This document shows positions 26,401-38,200 of a stretch of 64,000 nt of DNA, in pieces. Location: contig RPFO01000312.1 of assembly GCA_009746045.1 (NCBI GenBank), positions 3,964,595-4,028,594 on the forward strand, read 5' to 3'. The notes below the pieces were generated by a model that saw only the letters and a list, made by a program, of their open reading frames with translations, searched no databases and had not been told where the DNA came from. Position 1 is the stretch's first letter. Each line of letters begins with the position of its first letter. The position numbers were made by a program, and so were the translations under genes. The stretch comes from Mesostigma viride. Its lineage: Eukaryota > Streptophyta > Mesostigmatophyceae > Mesostigmatales > Mesostigmataceae.

Positions 26401-27379
26401 TTATCTTTTGTGCCTGTAATAGGCATGCACCTGCTTTGGTTTCCCATGCGTATGCCATGCTGACTTCGACGTGAAGGGAATGGTCCATGTTAGCATTGCT
26501 TGGCTCATAGGTGCTGCCGGGATGTGGATTCCATTTGTTTTGTCCATTTTATCTAGGGATGCCGTGTTTACCATCCGGCTTGCTTATCTGGTAATTGATG
26601 CTCGTAAGTCCCCGCCGATAAAGGATGGCGTTACCCATGAAGGGGCGTGAGGTAGGGAGGGTACTCTGTCCGTTTCAGGGGCGTCCTGGTCATGCCGTCT
26701 CCCCTGGTTGCTATGTGTGCTCAGACGTCTTGCTAATGCTATGCCTGCAAGAGCTGCATGCACAGAATTCCACGTAGAAAGCATCCCAGCACGCACGGAC
26801 ACACACAACTGCACGCACGCGTACATGCAGGAACCAGGGACCAGGGAGGTGATGTCGGGGCTCACGGCTGTGCTCGCCATCCAAAGATTGCACATGTTTG
26901 CTTTCCTGAGCTAAGCAGGACCTAGTCCCCACACCAACTTTTAATGGCTGTCAGTGATGGGATGGCTGCTGCATGGCACATATTTTATAGTCGCCTTTTC
27001 TTGGCCAATGGAGGATGTGCCTGATGGTCCTGAGAGGATGGGACCGTTTGTACAGAAAGGTCGTGGCCACATTCATTTCTTTGCACATTTACAATTGTAA
27101 TTATGTGGTCGCTCAACAAGCTGTTATCACATTCTTTCACTGTTGATATGCCATCAGACATGCTCACACACAAGCGTACTTGCTTTTCTCGTTTTTCTTG
27201 TGCAGGATCCCACGGGGTATCTTCCATGGATTAGCGAGGTGGAAGAAAAGGGAAACTGTCTCTACATGGGGTCTTGGAGAAACCCTTTCATTGCCCGCAA
27301 GTGCTTCAATGATGTCCGTAATCATGGCTTGCCTGCTGCAAAGACACGCCAGGCAGGTAGAGACAGCTTGGAACTTTGA
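5474..27379 (+). CDS. Strictosidine-synthase-like / APMAP-like membrane-anchored beta-propeller protein
   Basis: Exons 5474-5819, 6092-6287, 23828-24084, 25704-25918 and 27206-27379 join to 1188 nt, 395 aa plus stop. All junctions are GT-AG and phase-consistent; the long join gives SSSK-FQRRR, the expected family sequence. An N-terminal hydrophobic segment (residues about 5-22) is followed by six-bladed-propeller motifs: AESFAVDGAGYIYTGLNDG, FANDFDFD, IYLTDSSSK, LPFPNGVTVS, DNIRRNPGGNIWVAL, LYMGSWRNPFIA. The position matching the catalytic Glu of true strictosidine synthase is Ser348, so alkaloid condensation is not expected; animal APMAP and plant SSL proteins, linked to hydrolase or arylesterase-type activity and secretory membranes, are the proper comparison. 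Start: ATG 5474, since the GTG at 5450 is upstream and in frame but not a normal start. Intron 2 (6288-23827) is 17,540 bp and carries the giant satellite. TGTAA at 27382 is too near the stop to be sure as a poly(A) signal. Confidence 0.9.
7121..23376 (+). repeat. 16.26-kb satellite array, 23-bp unit, about 707 copies, inside intron 2 of the APMAP-like gene
   Basis: The unit is exactly 23 bp; a typical one spans 7282-7304 and contains ACCATCCGTGGTTGTG followed by ATATAG. From 7328 to 23174 (15,847 bp, 689 units) I see no departure from consensus by eye. Diverged units occur only at the ends. The left end alternates AACCGTCCATGG and CACCATCCGTGG variants, hinting at an older 46-bp dimer. The right end carries C, A and ATATAA variants from 23175 on. 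This edge-diverged, core-homogeneous pattern is what repeated unequal exchange produces. The sense strand carries a TAG in every unit, while the other strand has no stop in any frame, which creates three spurious ORFs above 5400 codons. Array length depends on assembly quality. Confidence 0.98.
23709..23752 (+). repeat. Degenerate copy of the exon 3 acceptor and 5' end of the APMAP-like gene
   Basis: CGCAG|GTCCCAGCGGCGCCGC at 23707-23727 and the bases after it (GTCTATTGG, GCTCGAGG) mirror the true exon 3 start at 23828 (CCAGCGACGCCGC, then GTCATCTATGAG, ATGCTCGAG). The offset is 116 bp. The copy has an intact AG acceptor and fits the phase of exon 2, giving K-SQRRRIVYW, but soon departs from the family sequence. 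Confidence 0.65.
24308..24690 (+). repeat. 15-bp minisatellite, about 25 copies
   Basis: GGGGAGAGGAAGCAA is repeated head to tail in intron 3 of the APMAP-like gene (24085-25703), with a few variants (GACCAA, GAAAGA, GCCAAG). Fifteen is a multiple of three, so open frames arise on both strands by chance. Confidence 0.95.
24725..25222 (+). repeat. Pure purine tract, GGAGGGA / GGGA repeats, about 480 bp
   Basis: GAGGAGG units pass into long GGGA runs, ending with GGT repeats at 25205-25222. It lies in intron 3 of the APMAP-like gene with purines on the sense strand. Such mirror-symmetric purine tracts can form triplexes or quadruplexes. No coding potential. Confidence 0.9.
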
Positions 27380-28302
27380 AATGTAATCAGATTAGCCATT
27401 GCATTGTTAGGACGATTCATGCATGAGCACAAATGGATGGCCGTCCCCTATGGGGACCCAGCAAAACATGTGTTTGCAAGGCGGCTGCCGGGTATGAAAC
27501 TTAAACCTGCTGCTACTATTAGGTTGAGCCTGCCAGCATCCGACCAAGGCCAAACATTCCAGGGGAACCCCCTACCAGTTCTTTAAGTTATATCATGCAT
27601 GGTACTTTTGTTTACCCCCTTAAACATCGATCATAGCAAAAATAAAAAATTAAGGCCCCTGCCGCCCTGGTGTGGTGCGCGCCGGGCCTGCCACATGAGA
27701 AAATTCTTGAGGAGGTAGACTTTTCATGATCAGCATATCTAAATAGTAGTTCGCCGACAATTAGCCGATCAAGAACATGCAACATTCTTGACTAGTAATT
27801 ATTAATTGCTCATGTTGCGCTCGGTTGCCTCTATAGGTGATCGATCGGACACAGTCGAAGTTGGTAATGCCACGCGCCGACTGCCATTAATTAATAGACA
27901 CGTGACTGCGTCACGTTAGCATAAGTCCTCAGTGCATGGGAGGGGAAAATGGGATGGAATGGATGGTGTAAGCTATATCTAGGTCATAGTTACAGGGTTG
28001 TGGGCGCACCACGGCCCGAATCGCTATGAATGCCATACACGGTCACACGCGGATCGAGCCCCCATAGACTTGGGGGTGGTCTTCTTATAATTCACGATCG
28101 ATCACTACTTTCTATCTATCCTTGCGTACTATCTGCCTCCATATTACAGACAAACCAGGAGGCTGCCCGGCCGGGTGTGAGCCCATCACGTCTAGTGTAG
28201 CACATGTCCATGCCGAGTACTATCACGAAAAGTCCACGGGTACCGGTGGGGGCCCTGCCGCGCGGCATGTTTCCTATAATGAGCCTTTTATAATTAAGGA
28301 TC

Positions 28303-28378
28303 ACACATGCACATGCACATGCACATGCACATGCACATGCACATGCACATGCACATGCACATGCACATGCACATGCAC
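28303..28378 (+). repeat. CACATG hexamer microsatellite, about 12 copies
   Basis: Uninterrupted ACATGC hexamers. The unit contains the self-complementary GCATGC/CATG core, so cruciform formation is possible. Confidence 0.95.
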
Positions 28379-28512
28379 TCTAGCTGGCGATATGGCATTA
28401 AATTCTCTACTAGCGCATGTCTTGGGTATGTAACTAGTGAGACTTAGTAATTAACTATTGGTTAACTATCAAGGAGACAACAATTGGTTAACTATGTATG
28501 CCTCCTCTAATT

Positions 28513-28910
28513 AATTAATGTATGCCTCCTACAGGCACTATACCAGCTGAGCCACGAGCATTATTTAACCATGTACATGTGTGCCACACTCCAGATGATG
28601 CCTAGTTTTATTTAGTTATGCTGTGCCCATGCAGAGAGCTGCTCTCTGCTGAGATGCCACGCTCTAGTTTTTGGTATAGCCATGATGATCTTCCCCCACA
28701 TGGCATGCTCCCCCTTAGCTGGGCATAGCGTGATAGACCATGAGGGTGCAGGTGCCCTAGTGCACCTAGAGCAAGGGTAGCTTACATTCCCACCCTTGCA
28801 TGAAGTAGCCTAGAATGTATTAAAAGCCATATGCCCCTTCTCAGGGATATGTGCTACATTTACTCCCAACGGAGTGATGTTCCTTATTAATGAATTAATT
28901 AATTCATTAA
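28513..28910 (+). mobile_element. Dispersed repeat, copy A
   Basis: About 400 bp closely matching the segments 55680-55736, 56035-56326 and 56491-56545. Shared landmarks: CCTCCTACAGGC, TTAGTTATGCTGTGCCCATG, GATCTTCCCCCACATG, GCCATATGCCCCTTCTC, CTCCCAACGGAGT. No ORF. Copy A lacks the two insertions seen in copy B and so records the pre-insertion state. It ends in TTAATTAATT-type sequence. The element class is unknown. Confidence 0.75.
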
Positions 28911-29218
28911 CTATGTATAGCTTGTTTCATGGGATTGGAGAGGTCATGGATCAAAACGTCACATGTAAGATATATAGTAGTGTTAAAATTTTCATTTCAT
29001 GATCAAGCGACAGTGGATCGATGATGAGAGTGACCCCTTCACAGCCTCGCAAGTTGGCACATGATATCAATTAGCATGTGCATGACATGCACTCTGCTTG
29101 AGCTTAATGTTTCATTTATTAATTACCCAAATGTCATGCACACGCATGCGCACATCCAAGACATCAACGTCATAAATAAACCGGCCGGCTTGTGTAGGCA
29201 CACCCTCCAGTTTCCCAC

Positions 29219-32200
29219 TCAGATCTGGATTTCCCTCACCACAGGCTTGCGTATGTGCCGCATCGTGGCGCCCGTCTCGGTCGGCTTGACCGGTTTAAAC
29301 ATGCCGTACGGCCGGGGAATGCCCAGCTCCTCGGAGATATAAGCATTTGGCCGCGTCTCGGCGGTGGTGACCACCTTGCCGGCCTCGATCGCATCGGCCT
29401 CGGCCTTCTCTGCCACGCGGGTGGCGCGCATCTCCTCGGCCATGACGCGCTCCCGCTCCATGCGGTACCACTCGTGCTCCGAGTCCTCCGTGGGGGGCAG
29501 CCCCTGCGCCACGCGCTCCCTGGCCGCTACCACCACCCCCTCCATCTCCTGACGCTCCTGCGCTAGCTTCATCGCCGTCGCCTGTGGTCGAGGGAGAGGG
29601 TGTGCCCATGCATGCACGGATCCGGACACGGGTGTATCGTCAAGATTAGTATGAGCACGCACATGTGGTGGTTGTTTCCTGAGAGTGCATGTGGCATAAT
29701 CAGCCCACTACAAGCAAAAGACAGCCAAATGCAGGTTTTTCTTCTTGCCCGCCCCCTCCTCCGCCCCTCCCCCCTCCCAGGGCATGCATCGAGTTAACTT
29801 ATGGACCAAAAGGGTTTTCTAGCAACGACTGGCTCCCAGCACACAGTCATAAGAGCTGGCTCCCATAGTCAGCATGCAATGCCAGCCCGGGTTGTTCCCG
29901 CGGCCACTTGGCTCTCTTAATCCCAGCAGCCATGACCCACGGACCAAGTCTTCAGTAGCCTAGATGGTTCCACTATATACCAGGCAGAGCATATAACTGG
30001 TATCACACGGATGGCTAGTGTGTGCGCCCAATACATGACCATTGTTCTAGTAGTATATTTTTGTCGTATCTTACTTTCATACAGGCAACGTAGCCAACAC
30101 AATATGCGGCCACCCACCCATCTATTACGCTTGTTTAGTCATACACACACAACAATATGTTGCGCCTGCCCACCCACCTGGTACATGGACAGCTCCGACA
30201 CGGTGGCCATCATGCGGCGGCTGGTCTCGCGCAGCTTGGTCTGGTAGTCGTTCACGTTCGACGCGAGGCCGATCGTCTCCGTGCGGCCCTGGGGGAAGAA
30301 GGGTGGGCAAGGGTTTGAGGAAGGGGTTGGAAAAGGGGGTCGGGATAGAGTTGAAAATGGGTCCGGGGGGGGGGCAACCGCGGAAACCAGTGGCACAAGC
30401 GGGGTACGCTGGACAGGGTCCACACGGCCAACAGGGGTAGCAAAAGCAGCACGGGTAACATAAACAGCATGGGCAGCACTATTTGCTCCCCGCCGCTAGT
30501 GCATGCGCAACACGAGGCCCATGCCACAAAGCAGGCCATGCGCAAGGACACATGCTGCGAGGGTAACGAAAAACATGACGCAGCAGCCGTGGGATGTGCA
30601 GCCAATAGTGCATTACGCTGGCATCGCTGAATTCCAATTGCGGTGGGGGGCAAGCCCAAGGTGCGCGCGAGAGCTTGCAGACAATGCAGACAATGCAGAC
30701 AATGCCGACAATGCCGACAAGGCAGACAAGGCAGACAAGGCAGACAAGGCAGACAAGGCAGACAAGGCAGACAATTCAGACAGTGCAGACAATGCCGAAA
30801 AGGCCGACTATGCCGAGAATGCCTCCTAGCCGCCGCGGCCGCCAAGGCTGCCAAGGCCACCACGGCCGCCACAGCCGCCCACGGCCGCCCACGGCCGCCC
30901 ATGGCCGCCCACGGCCGCCCACGGCCGCCCATGGCCGCCCACGGCCGCCCACGGCCGCCCACGGCCGCCCACGGCCGCCCACCGCCGCCCACGGCCGCCA
31001 AGGCCGACAAGGCATCGCTCGCAAAAGGAGACGAAATACGCCGAATTCGGCCGGCACATACATGCGCGGTAGAAGGCAAGTGCAGCAGCACACCATCTCC
31101 TTTCCATCCCCTTTGTCAGCCACACAACCTCTTCCATAATTTGCGGCCTTTACGTACCGCGGCGGCCTGTCGTCGCAGCCGGTCGCTCAAGCTGGTGATC
31201 TCCTCCAGAATCAACTCCTTCTCCAGCAGCTGCTCCTTCTTGTCGTTCAACCGCTCCTCCAGCTGCAGCACCTTGGCCTCCAGCTCCTCCTTGTCAGGAA
31301 TGCGGCCCTCCAGCCGCCGCCATCGTGCGCGGTTGGCCGGGTCCTCGAGCAAGGTGGACAGCTCATCCGCGCGCTGCCTCTCGTCATGCAGCTGTTGCTG
31401 CAGGCGCACAATCTCCTCGTCGATCCTGGTGGTGGTGGGAGGTGGGAGGACAATGCGTCCAAGGATGGTTAGACTCCTCATTGGTCGTGCAAGGGGGGAG
31501 AAACACAAGGAGGGGCTTACATGTAGCATCAAAGAGGTTGCTTCTGGTGTGGGGGAGCAAGGTTTACATGTACTAATATTAAAAGAGATTAATCTCCTCA
31601 CTGATCCTGGTGGTGGAGAGCCATTAGAGGAGAATGTTTCCAAGAATGAACTCCTCCATGGACGGGCAGGGTGGCAAGGTTTACACGCATCTAAGAGGTT
31701 GCTTTCCCTTGTCGATCCTGGAGGGAAGAAAAAGGGAGGGGAAAGAGAAAGGGGATTCTCCTCTTCGATGACCCTCAAAGGGGGGCAACGCGCAGAATGC
31801 GACACAAGGTGTGGCAGGTGTGCATCACAGGGTGGTAGGGTGGTTATTCTCTCATCGATCATATTGGAGGGCAGGGTTCAGGTGCAGAGAGCGTAGGAGG
31901 GCTGATCCATGCCCGTCAAAGGAATTCCTAGCCTCATCCTCAGCCCTGGGGCGACAAGGCGGGGATGTGCCAGTGGGAGGGATGACGTGCAACCCCCATG
32001 CGGCAAGCAGAGAACCAGGGTCTCGCTTGCATGCGGCCAGGCTAGCACATCCGCAACGAGAGCAAGGCCCCCGCTCCCCACCCTACCCCCCCGTAGAGGG
32101 CAGAAGCAACGTGCACAAGGGCAGGTGTGGCCTCTCCTTGTGGTGCCCCTGCCGCTGGTCTCACGAGTACTGTCGCTGCCAGGAATTCGAATCGACCGGT

Positions 32201-35200
32201 GGGCTTAGCTACCGAGTCACGCTGCGCATCCCATCCTAGGGCCACGCCACTAGTCCTAAAATTGCTAAAGGGGTTCTAAGGGTTTTCTAGCGGGGTGCCT
32301 AGAAAGGGTTCTATGAAGCTTCCTAGTGGGGTAATTCATGAGGTTCCTAGCCGGGTGCCTAGCGGGACCTGGTCACATCATCACAGGGTGAATCGTGCCC
32401 AGCGATAGGATAAAGGCATGCCTCCCCACTGTGACGAGGACACCCTGCTCTCCTCCCTCACTGCGATGACATAATGCTATCATCCGCCACATACTTGGGC
32501 ACCTCGGGCCTGAGCCTGCGCGTGACCTCGATCTCCCGCTGCACCTCGGCAATCTCCAGTTTGATCAGGCGTATCTCGTCCTCGCGCTTGGCCAGCTCCA
32601 TCTCACCGTTCTTGAGCACCTCCTCCTGTGGATAGGGGGAGGGGGGGGGGGGCAGACAAGCGGGAGACAGGAAGGGGTGTACGAATAAGAGCGAGGAAGG
32701 GGCATGCAAAGCAAGGAAGGGGTGTACGAACAAGAGCGAGGAAGGGGCATGCAAAGCAAGGAAGGGGTGTACGAATAAGAGCGAGGAAGGGGCATGCAAA
32801 GCAAGGAAGGGGTGTACGAATAAGAGTGAGGAAGGGGCATGCAAAGCAAGGAAGGGGTGTACGAATAAGAGCGAGGAAGGGGCATGCAAAGCAAGGAAGG
32901 GGTGTACGAATAAGAGCGAGGAAGGGGCATGCAAAGCAAGGAAGGGGTGTACGAATTAGAGCGAGGAAGGGGCATGCAAAGCAAGGAAGGGGTGTACGAA
33001 TAAGAGCGAGGAAGGGGCATGCAAAGCAAGGAAGGGGTGTACGAATTAGAGCGAGGAAGGGGCATGCAAAGCAAGGAAGGGGTGTACGAATAAGAGCGAG
33101 GAAGGGGCATGCAAAGCAAGGAAGGGGTGTACGAATTAGAGCGAGGAAGGGGCATGCAAAGCAAGGAAGGGGTGTACGAATAAGAGCGAGGAAGGGGCAT
33201 GCAAAGCAAGGAAGGGGTGTACGAATATGAGCGAGGAAGGGGCATGCAAAGCAAGGGGGCCGTTCTTCAGCACCTCCTGCGATAGGAGCGGGGCGGGAGC
33301 CAGGAAAGAGGGGAAGAGGAAGGCACGCAGGAGAGGAGAGTGGTTGTACATATTATTAGAGTCGGAAAGCAAAGTGAGGGGACTGTTCTCGCGCACCTTT
33401 TCCTGTGGAACGGGAGGAGGGGGGGGGAGAGAAGCCGGGCGTGCTAAGCGGGATCGGGGAGCACGGGAGGCAAGACGGAGGAGAGGGGGAATGGAAGGAA
33501 CAGAGCAGAGCGAAGAGGCGAGAGGAAAGCCTGAAAACGTCGTGGGGGGAGGCAAGCACCAGAGCAGATGCACAAGGGAGAGGAGTGGGGATGTTTGTGC
33601 AAGGAGCAGCAGCTCCCAAGAGCCACATGGGGTGCGCATGATGCGAGCAGACACGGAGTGGCCGCATACGGAAAAGATCGGAGAGGATAACAAGGGGGAG
33701 AAGTCAACCCCTTGGAATGGGGCATCAACACCCACCTGCACAGGCACATGCGCTTGGTACTGATACCGTGCGTGCAGGTCATGTGCTTGGTGCCAGCGCC
33801 CACCTGCGCATGGGCCCTCTCAACGTCCATGCGCCCACCTGCGCGTTGTTCTGCTCTCCTACTGCACATGCCTGTACCAGCGCACCCATGGTGCCCACGC
33901 TCACCTGCAAATTGGCCTTCTTGTACAGGGTGCACAGCTTGTCGCATGGTACCCAGACCCACCTGCACGTTGGCCTTCTCGTACAGGATGCACAGCTCGT
34001 CGTTGCGGTCGATGAGCGTGATGCCCGTCATGTTGCGCGCCTCTACCAGCATCTCGTACTCCTTGCGTGTGCGAAGCATCTCTTTCTCCGCAGCGTTGAT
34101 GATGCCATTCAGCTTGTCCACCTCAGCGATCTGGGCCGCAGAGTGAGCGGCGGCGGCAGCAGGGGTGTGAGTGTGGGTGGGTGGGTGGGGGCGGCGGCGG
34201 CGGCGGCGGCGGCGGTGGTGGTGGTGGTGGTGGTGGTGGTGGTGGTGGTGGTGGTGGTGGTGGTGGTGGTGGTGGTGGTGGTGGTGGTGGTGGTGGTGGT
34301 GGTGGTGGTGGTGGTGGTGGTGGTGGTGGTGGTGGTGGTGGTGGTGGTGGTGGTGGTGGGTGGAGGAGTATGGCAAAAGGGAGGGGGAGCACGGGGGTGC
34401 GGTGCAAAAGGCGGCCCAAGTAGAGGATGAGCAGGAATAAGACAGTGAGCTGCAAGAAGGCCAGCGCAGCAGTGACATGTCGGGGCAAGTAGACCCCAAG
34501 TGTGGAGCACAAGGGGCCAAGGTACCATGTCATGCCCCATCCCCCCATCTCCCAGGCCTCAACGGAGCCACCGGTACATCCCTCCACACAGTACATCCTT
34601 CCACACAGTACACACTTTCTACCGAAACCGCGGCCACGAGCCCAACCATTCCATCTCCCGTCACGCTGGCACCTGTTGGACACCTGGGCACCCCGCCGGT
34701 ATACGTGTCTTACAAATATCCTCTTTCTGGTTAGGAGGGTGGCTTACGGCTAATAATCCTCTCTTTCACCCACACACCCGTGTTCGTCAATAGGCATGAA
34801 CATGAATGCATATGATGTTCACTCACTACACATGTCTGGTGTCACCCCCCCCTGCTCGTAGAGGGGGTCTGCATCTCGCGAAACTGTTCAGGGTGTACGG
34901 TTTCTGGTCGAGCATAACGCTATGCTACTATAACATCTCCCCCCCAATACCTGGTCATGGATATTTGTCTGCTCCCACAAGAAACTGTTTCGTTTATGGA
35001 TTTGCATAATGCTAAGTAACCTTGTCCCACCTACACCTACTCGTCCATGGTACTTGTTTAGTCTGCGCCCCTCCCCACCATGTCTCACCTGCTCATCGAT
35101 GGTGGTCTGCTTCTCGCGGAACTGCTGGCCGAACGCGTTGAGCTCCGTGCGCATGTGGTCACGCTCCACCACGCTCGCCCCGTGCTCGCTGCGCGCCTTG

Positions 35201-38200
35201 GCCAGCAGCTTGTCCTTGTGCGCCACGTCCAGCCGCAATATATCCATCTCACTCGCCACGATCTTGAGCTTCTCTTCCATCTCTGCAGTGGACTGGGCCG
35301 CCGCCTGGGGAGTGACAGGGTTAAGGACAGAATAGCGACAGCAGGTTGGTAAGCGGTTGTGACCCGGTCCGAAAGTAACCGAGATGATTCTACAGCACGC
35401 ACTTGAGCACTCACGTGGATATAAAAACTATTCCAGAGCAGGAGAAAAAATGATTGCAGGATAATCGATGAGGTCAGTCCCATCAAGCAAGCAACAAGTG
35501 CTGAGGTCAACTGTCCACTGTGTCGATGACTGCCCACCATGTCAAGGAAAGAAGCCATGAGTCCATGAGGGACCAAACAAGCCATGAAGCACCAGGGATT
35601 AGGTAACCAAGTACTTGATGATCTACGCAAGTAGCCGATGAGCTAACCAAGTGGCCGATGGGCTAACCGAGTAGTCAATGAGTTAACCGAGTAGTCGATG
35701 GGCTAACCAAGTTATAGAATGGTTGCAAAAAAACAGAAGCACGTGTCGACCATCCCCGGGACGCTTGACCACATGGGCTCTAGACGGTACGTGGGAAGGG
35801 ATCCGCCTGCTAACAATCCTGCGGGGCCGAGCTTGGGATTGACAAAGCTGCGTGGTCCTGGTAGAGCTTGACAAGAATGTTTGCGCGGCCCGACCCCCTT
35901 ACCTGGATCAGGTTGACCGACTTGTTGTGCTGGTTCTTGACACCTTACCTGGATAAGGTTGATGGACTTTGTTGCGCTGCTCCTTGACACCGTCCCTGGA
36001 TAAGTTTGACCAAACTTGTTGCGCTGGTTCTTGACGCATTACCTGAATAAGCTTGACCAAGTTGTTGTGCTGGTTCTTGGCAACCTACCTGGATGAGGTT
36101 GACGAACTTGTTGCGCTGGTTCTTGACCAGGTCGTACAGCTGCGAGAAGTCCTTGAGCTGCGCCCACGTGTCCTTCTTCTTCTTCTTGAGGTCGAGGATT
36201 ATCAGCTCCTTCACGCGCATGTGCTCCAGCACCGTGTGGTACTGCTGGATCTGGTAGGACCAGGACAAAGGGGCGAGCGCAGAACCAAGGGTCGGGCAAG
36301 CAGGGGGCAGGCAAAAGTTCAGAGAACAAGCGCGGATACCAGGGGCAAGTGCAGGCACAGGGACAAGGCGCATTTGGGCGAGCAAGAGGTCAGTGTGGGC
36401 ACGAGACGAGTGCAGTGTGCCAGCATAGTGTGAGTGGGGATGAATGATCACAGCAGAGGGCATGCAGGAGCCATCGGGGCCTAACGAAGTGGATGTACAT
36501 GAGTGGATGTACGTGAGCAGACATAACCGAGTGGACGTACCTTCTTGGCGGCCTGCCGGCTGGACCGTTCGCGCTGGCTGGCCAGGTCGGTGATGAGCGC
36601 GTTGCGTTCTTTCTCTGAATGCGCCATCTCGCGCACCTCCTTCTCCAGCGTAGTCACCTGCGGCAGGTCGAAAAACCATTGAGTTGCGGCAGCTTGATGG
36701 TTAGGGTAAAGGTTGAGGGTGAGGTTTAGGGAGTTGGCAGCTTCATGGTTGGGGTAAAGGTTGAGGGCGAGGTTAAGGGAGGTGGCAGCTTGATGGTCAG
36801 GGTAGAGGTTGAGGGTGAGGTTTAGGGAGGTGGCAGCTTGATGGTTAGGGTGAAGGTTGAGGGTGAGGTTTAGAGAGGCGGCAGCTTGATGGTTAGGGTA
36901 AAGGTTGAGGTTGAGATTTAGGGAGGTGGCAGCTTGATGGTTAGGGTGAAGGTTGAGGGTGAGGTTTAGAGAGGCGGCAGCTTGATGGTTAGGGTAAAGG
37001 TTGAGGTTGAGATTTAGGGAGGTGGCAGCTTGATGGTTAGGTACAGGTATAGGACCACATGCGCTCCTCTCTCATGGGGTATCTTGGGCAACATGTTCAC
37101 AAAATAAGGTCTGTTCTCTTTGATTGTGAGCATGCAAGAGGGGAGACTTCATGATGGAAATAAAAACACGAAATAGATGGCAAGTGTGCAAATAAGCTGC
37201 CATCAAGGCAGCAGAAATGCCGACAATAATCCCAATATTTTTGCCACGCATCGCAGCCTGAACCCCTACTGTGACGTCTCGGTAGCTGTCAATGAAAGAC
37301 CAAGGGTTTAAACTTCCAAGCAGCAGCAGCAGCAGCAGGCAGCATTCTGGCAAGACCTAGGAGGCCCCCACCCCCACCCTCACCCCACCCCCACCCCCAC
37401 CCCCACCCCCACCCCCACCCCCACCCCCACCCCCACCCCCACCCCACCCCCACCCCCACCCCACCCCACCCCCACCCCACCCCACCCCACCCCCACCCCC
37501 ACCCCACCCCCACCCCCACCCCCACCCCCACGTCATCTCTGAGAACACTAAAACATAATACCTGCGCATATCCCGTGGCCATCTAACTCTTGGCTGTTCC
37601 AACGTAAGGAAACTCTCCATCAGTCCAGGACTGCCACATGTCCTGGCATAGATACGCGTGCACGCGCCTACCTCAAGGTAGGTGCGCTGGAAGTCCAGGT
37701 TCATGTCCTTCCCGGCCGCCTCCTTCTTGAGGTAGACGCTCATGTGGATGTCCACGTCCTTGCGCAGCTCCTCCAGTTGCACCGCCTGAGGGGAGGGGGG
37801 GGGGACGAATGAGGGGGGAGGCAAGCCAAGAATGTTGGAAGGAAGTGTGTGCTTGTGTGCGTGTGTGTGTGCGCGCGCATGTGTTGACAGTGCATGCACT
37901 AACACTTGAGTGGCTGGCGTTGCAGTAGGTGTTGGACAGGACAGTTGGCAGTTGGTGGACAACATGCACGGGTGGGTGGATAATTCCAGTCTCTTGGTCG
38001 AAGGGGGGGGGAGGGGAGAGGGGGTTGGGCATGGGGCTTATGGGTGGAAGAGAGAGGGGGGGGGGGGGGGGGAGGAGAAATGTGGACAAAGAGGGGTGCA
38101 GATGAGAGGTAGGATTGTAATTTGGAATGGGCACAAAAAGGTGGGCGGGACTAGTGTGTGACCGCACTAGGGATATCGCTCACATAAGGTAGGCTAGATA

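Larger units (their letters stand above)
27380..29218. other. Convergent intergenic region between the APMAP-like gene and MBO2
   Basis: Both flanking genes point into it, so it must contain two 3' ends. I found no third gene. Contents are AT-rich unique DNA with scattered GATCGATC and TTAATTAA motifs, a hexamer microsatellite (28303-28378) and a dispersed repeat copy (28513-28910). Confidence 0.6.

Noticed and set aside
30252-31896. Long ORFs on both strands across 30640-31900
   Set aside because: They cross the 9-bp and 10-bp minisatellites and exon 15; the only conserved protein is exon 15 on the minus strand.
32458-33254. ORFs repeating a 15-residue unit over the 45-bp minisatellite on both strands
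   Set aside because: The period is a multiple of three, so open frames are automatic. Only the exon 14 part (32462-32625) is supported by homology.
34123-34683. Poly-His, poly-Pro, poly-Thr, poly-Val, poly-Trp and poly-Gly ORFs (also at 39561-40157, 41415-42317, 24159-25497, 50231-50824, 60046-60705)
   Set aside because: All are frame translations of GGT, CCCCCA, GGGA, GTGGGT or poly-G arrays within introns; flanks show no conserved protein.
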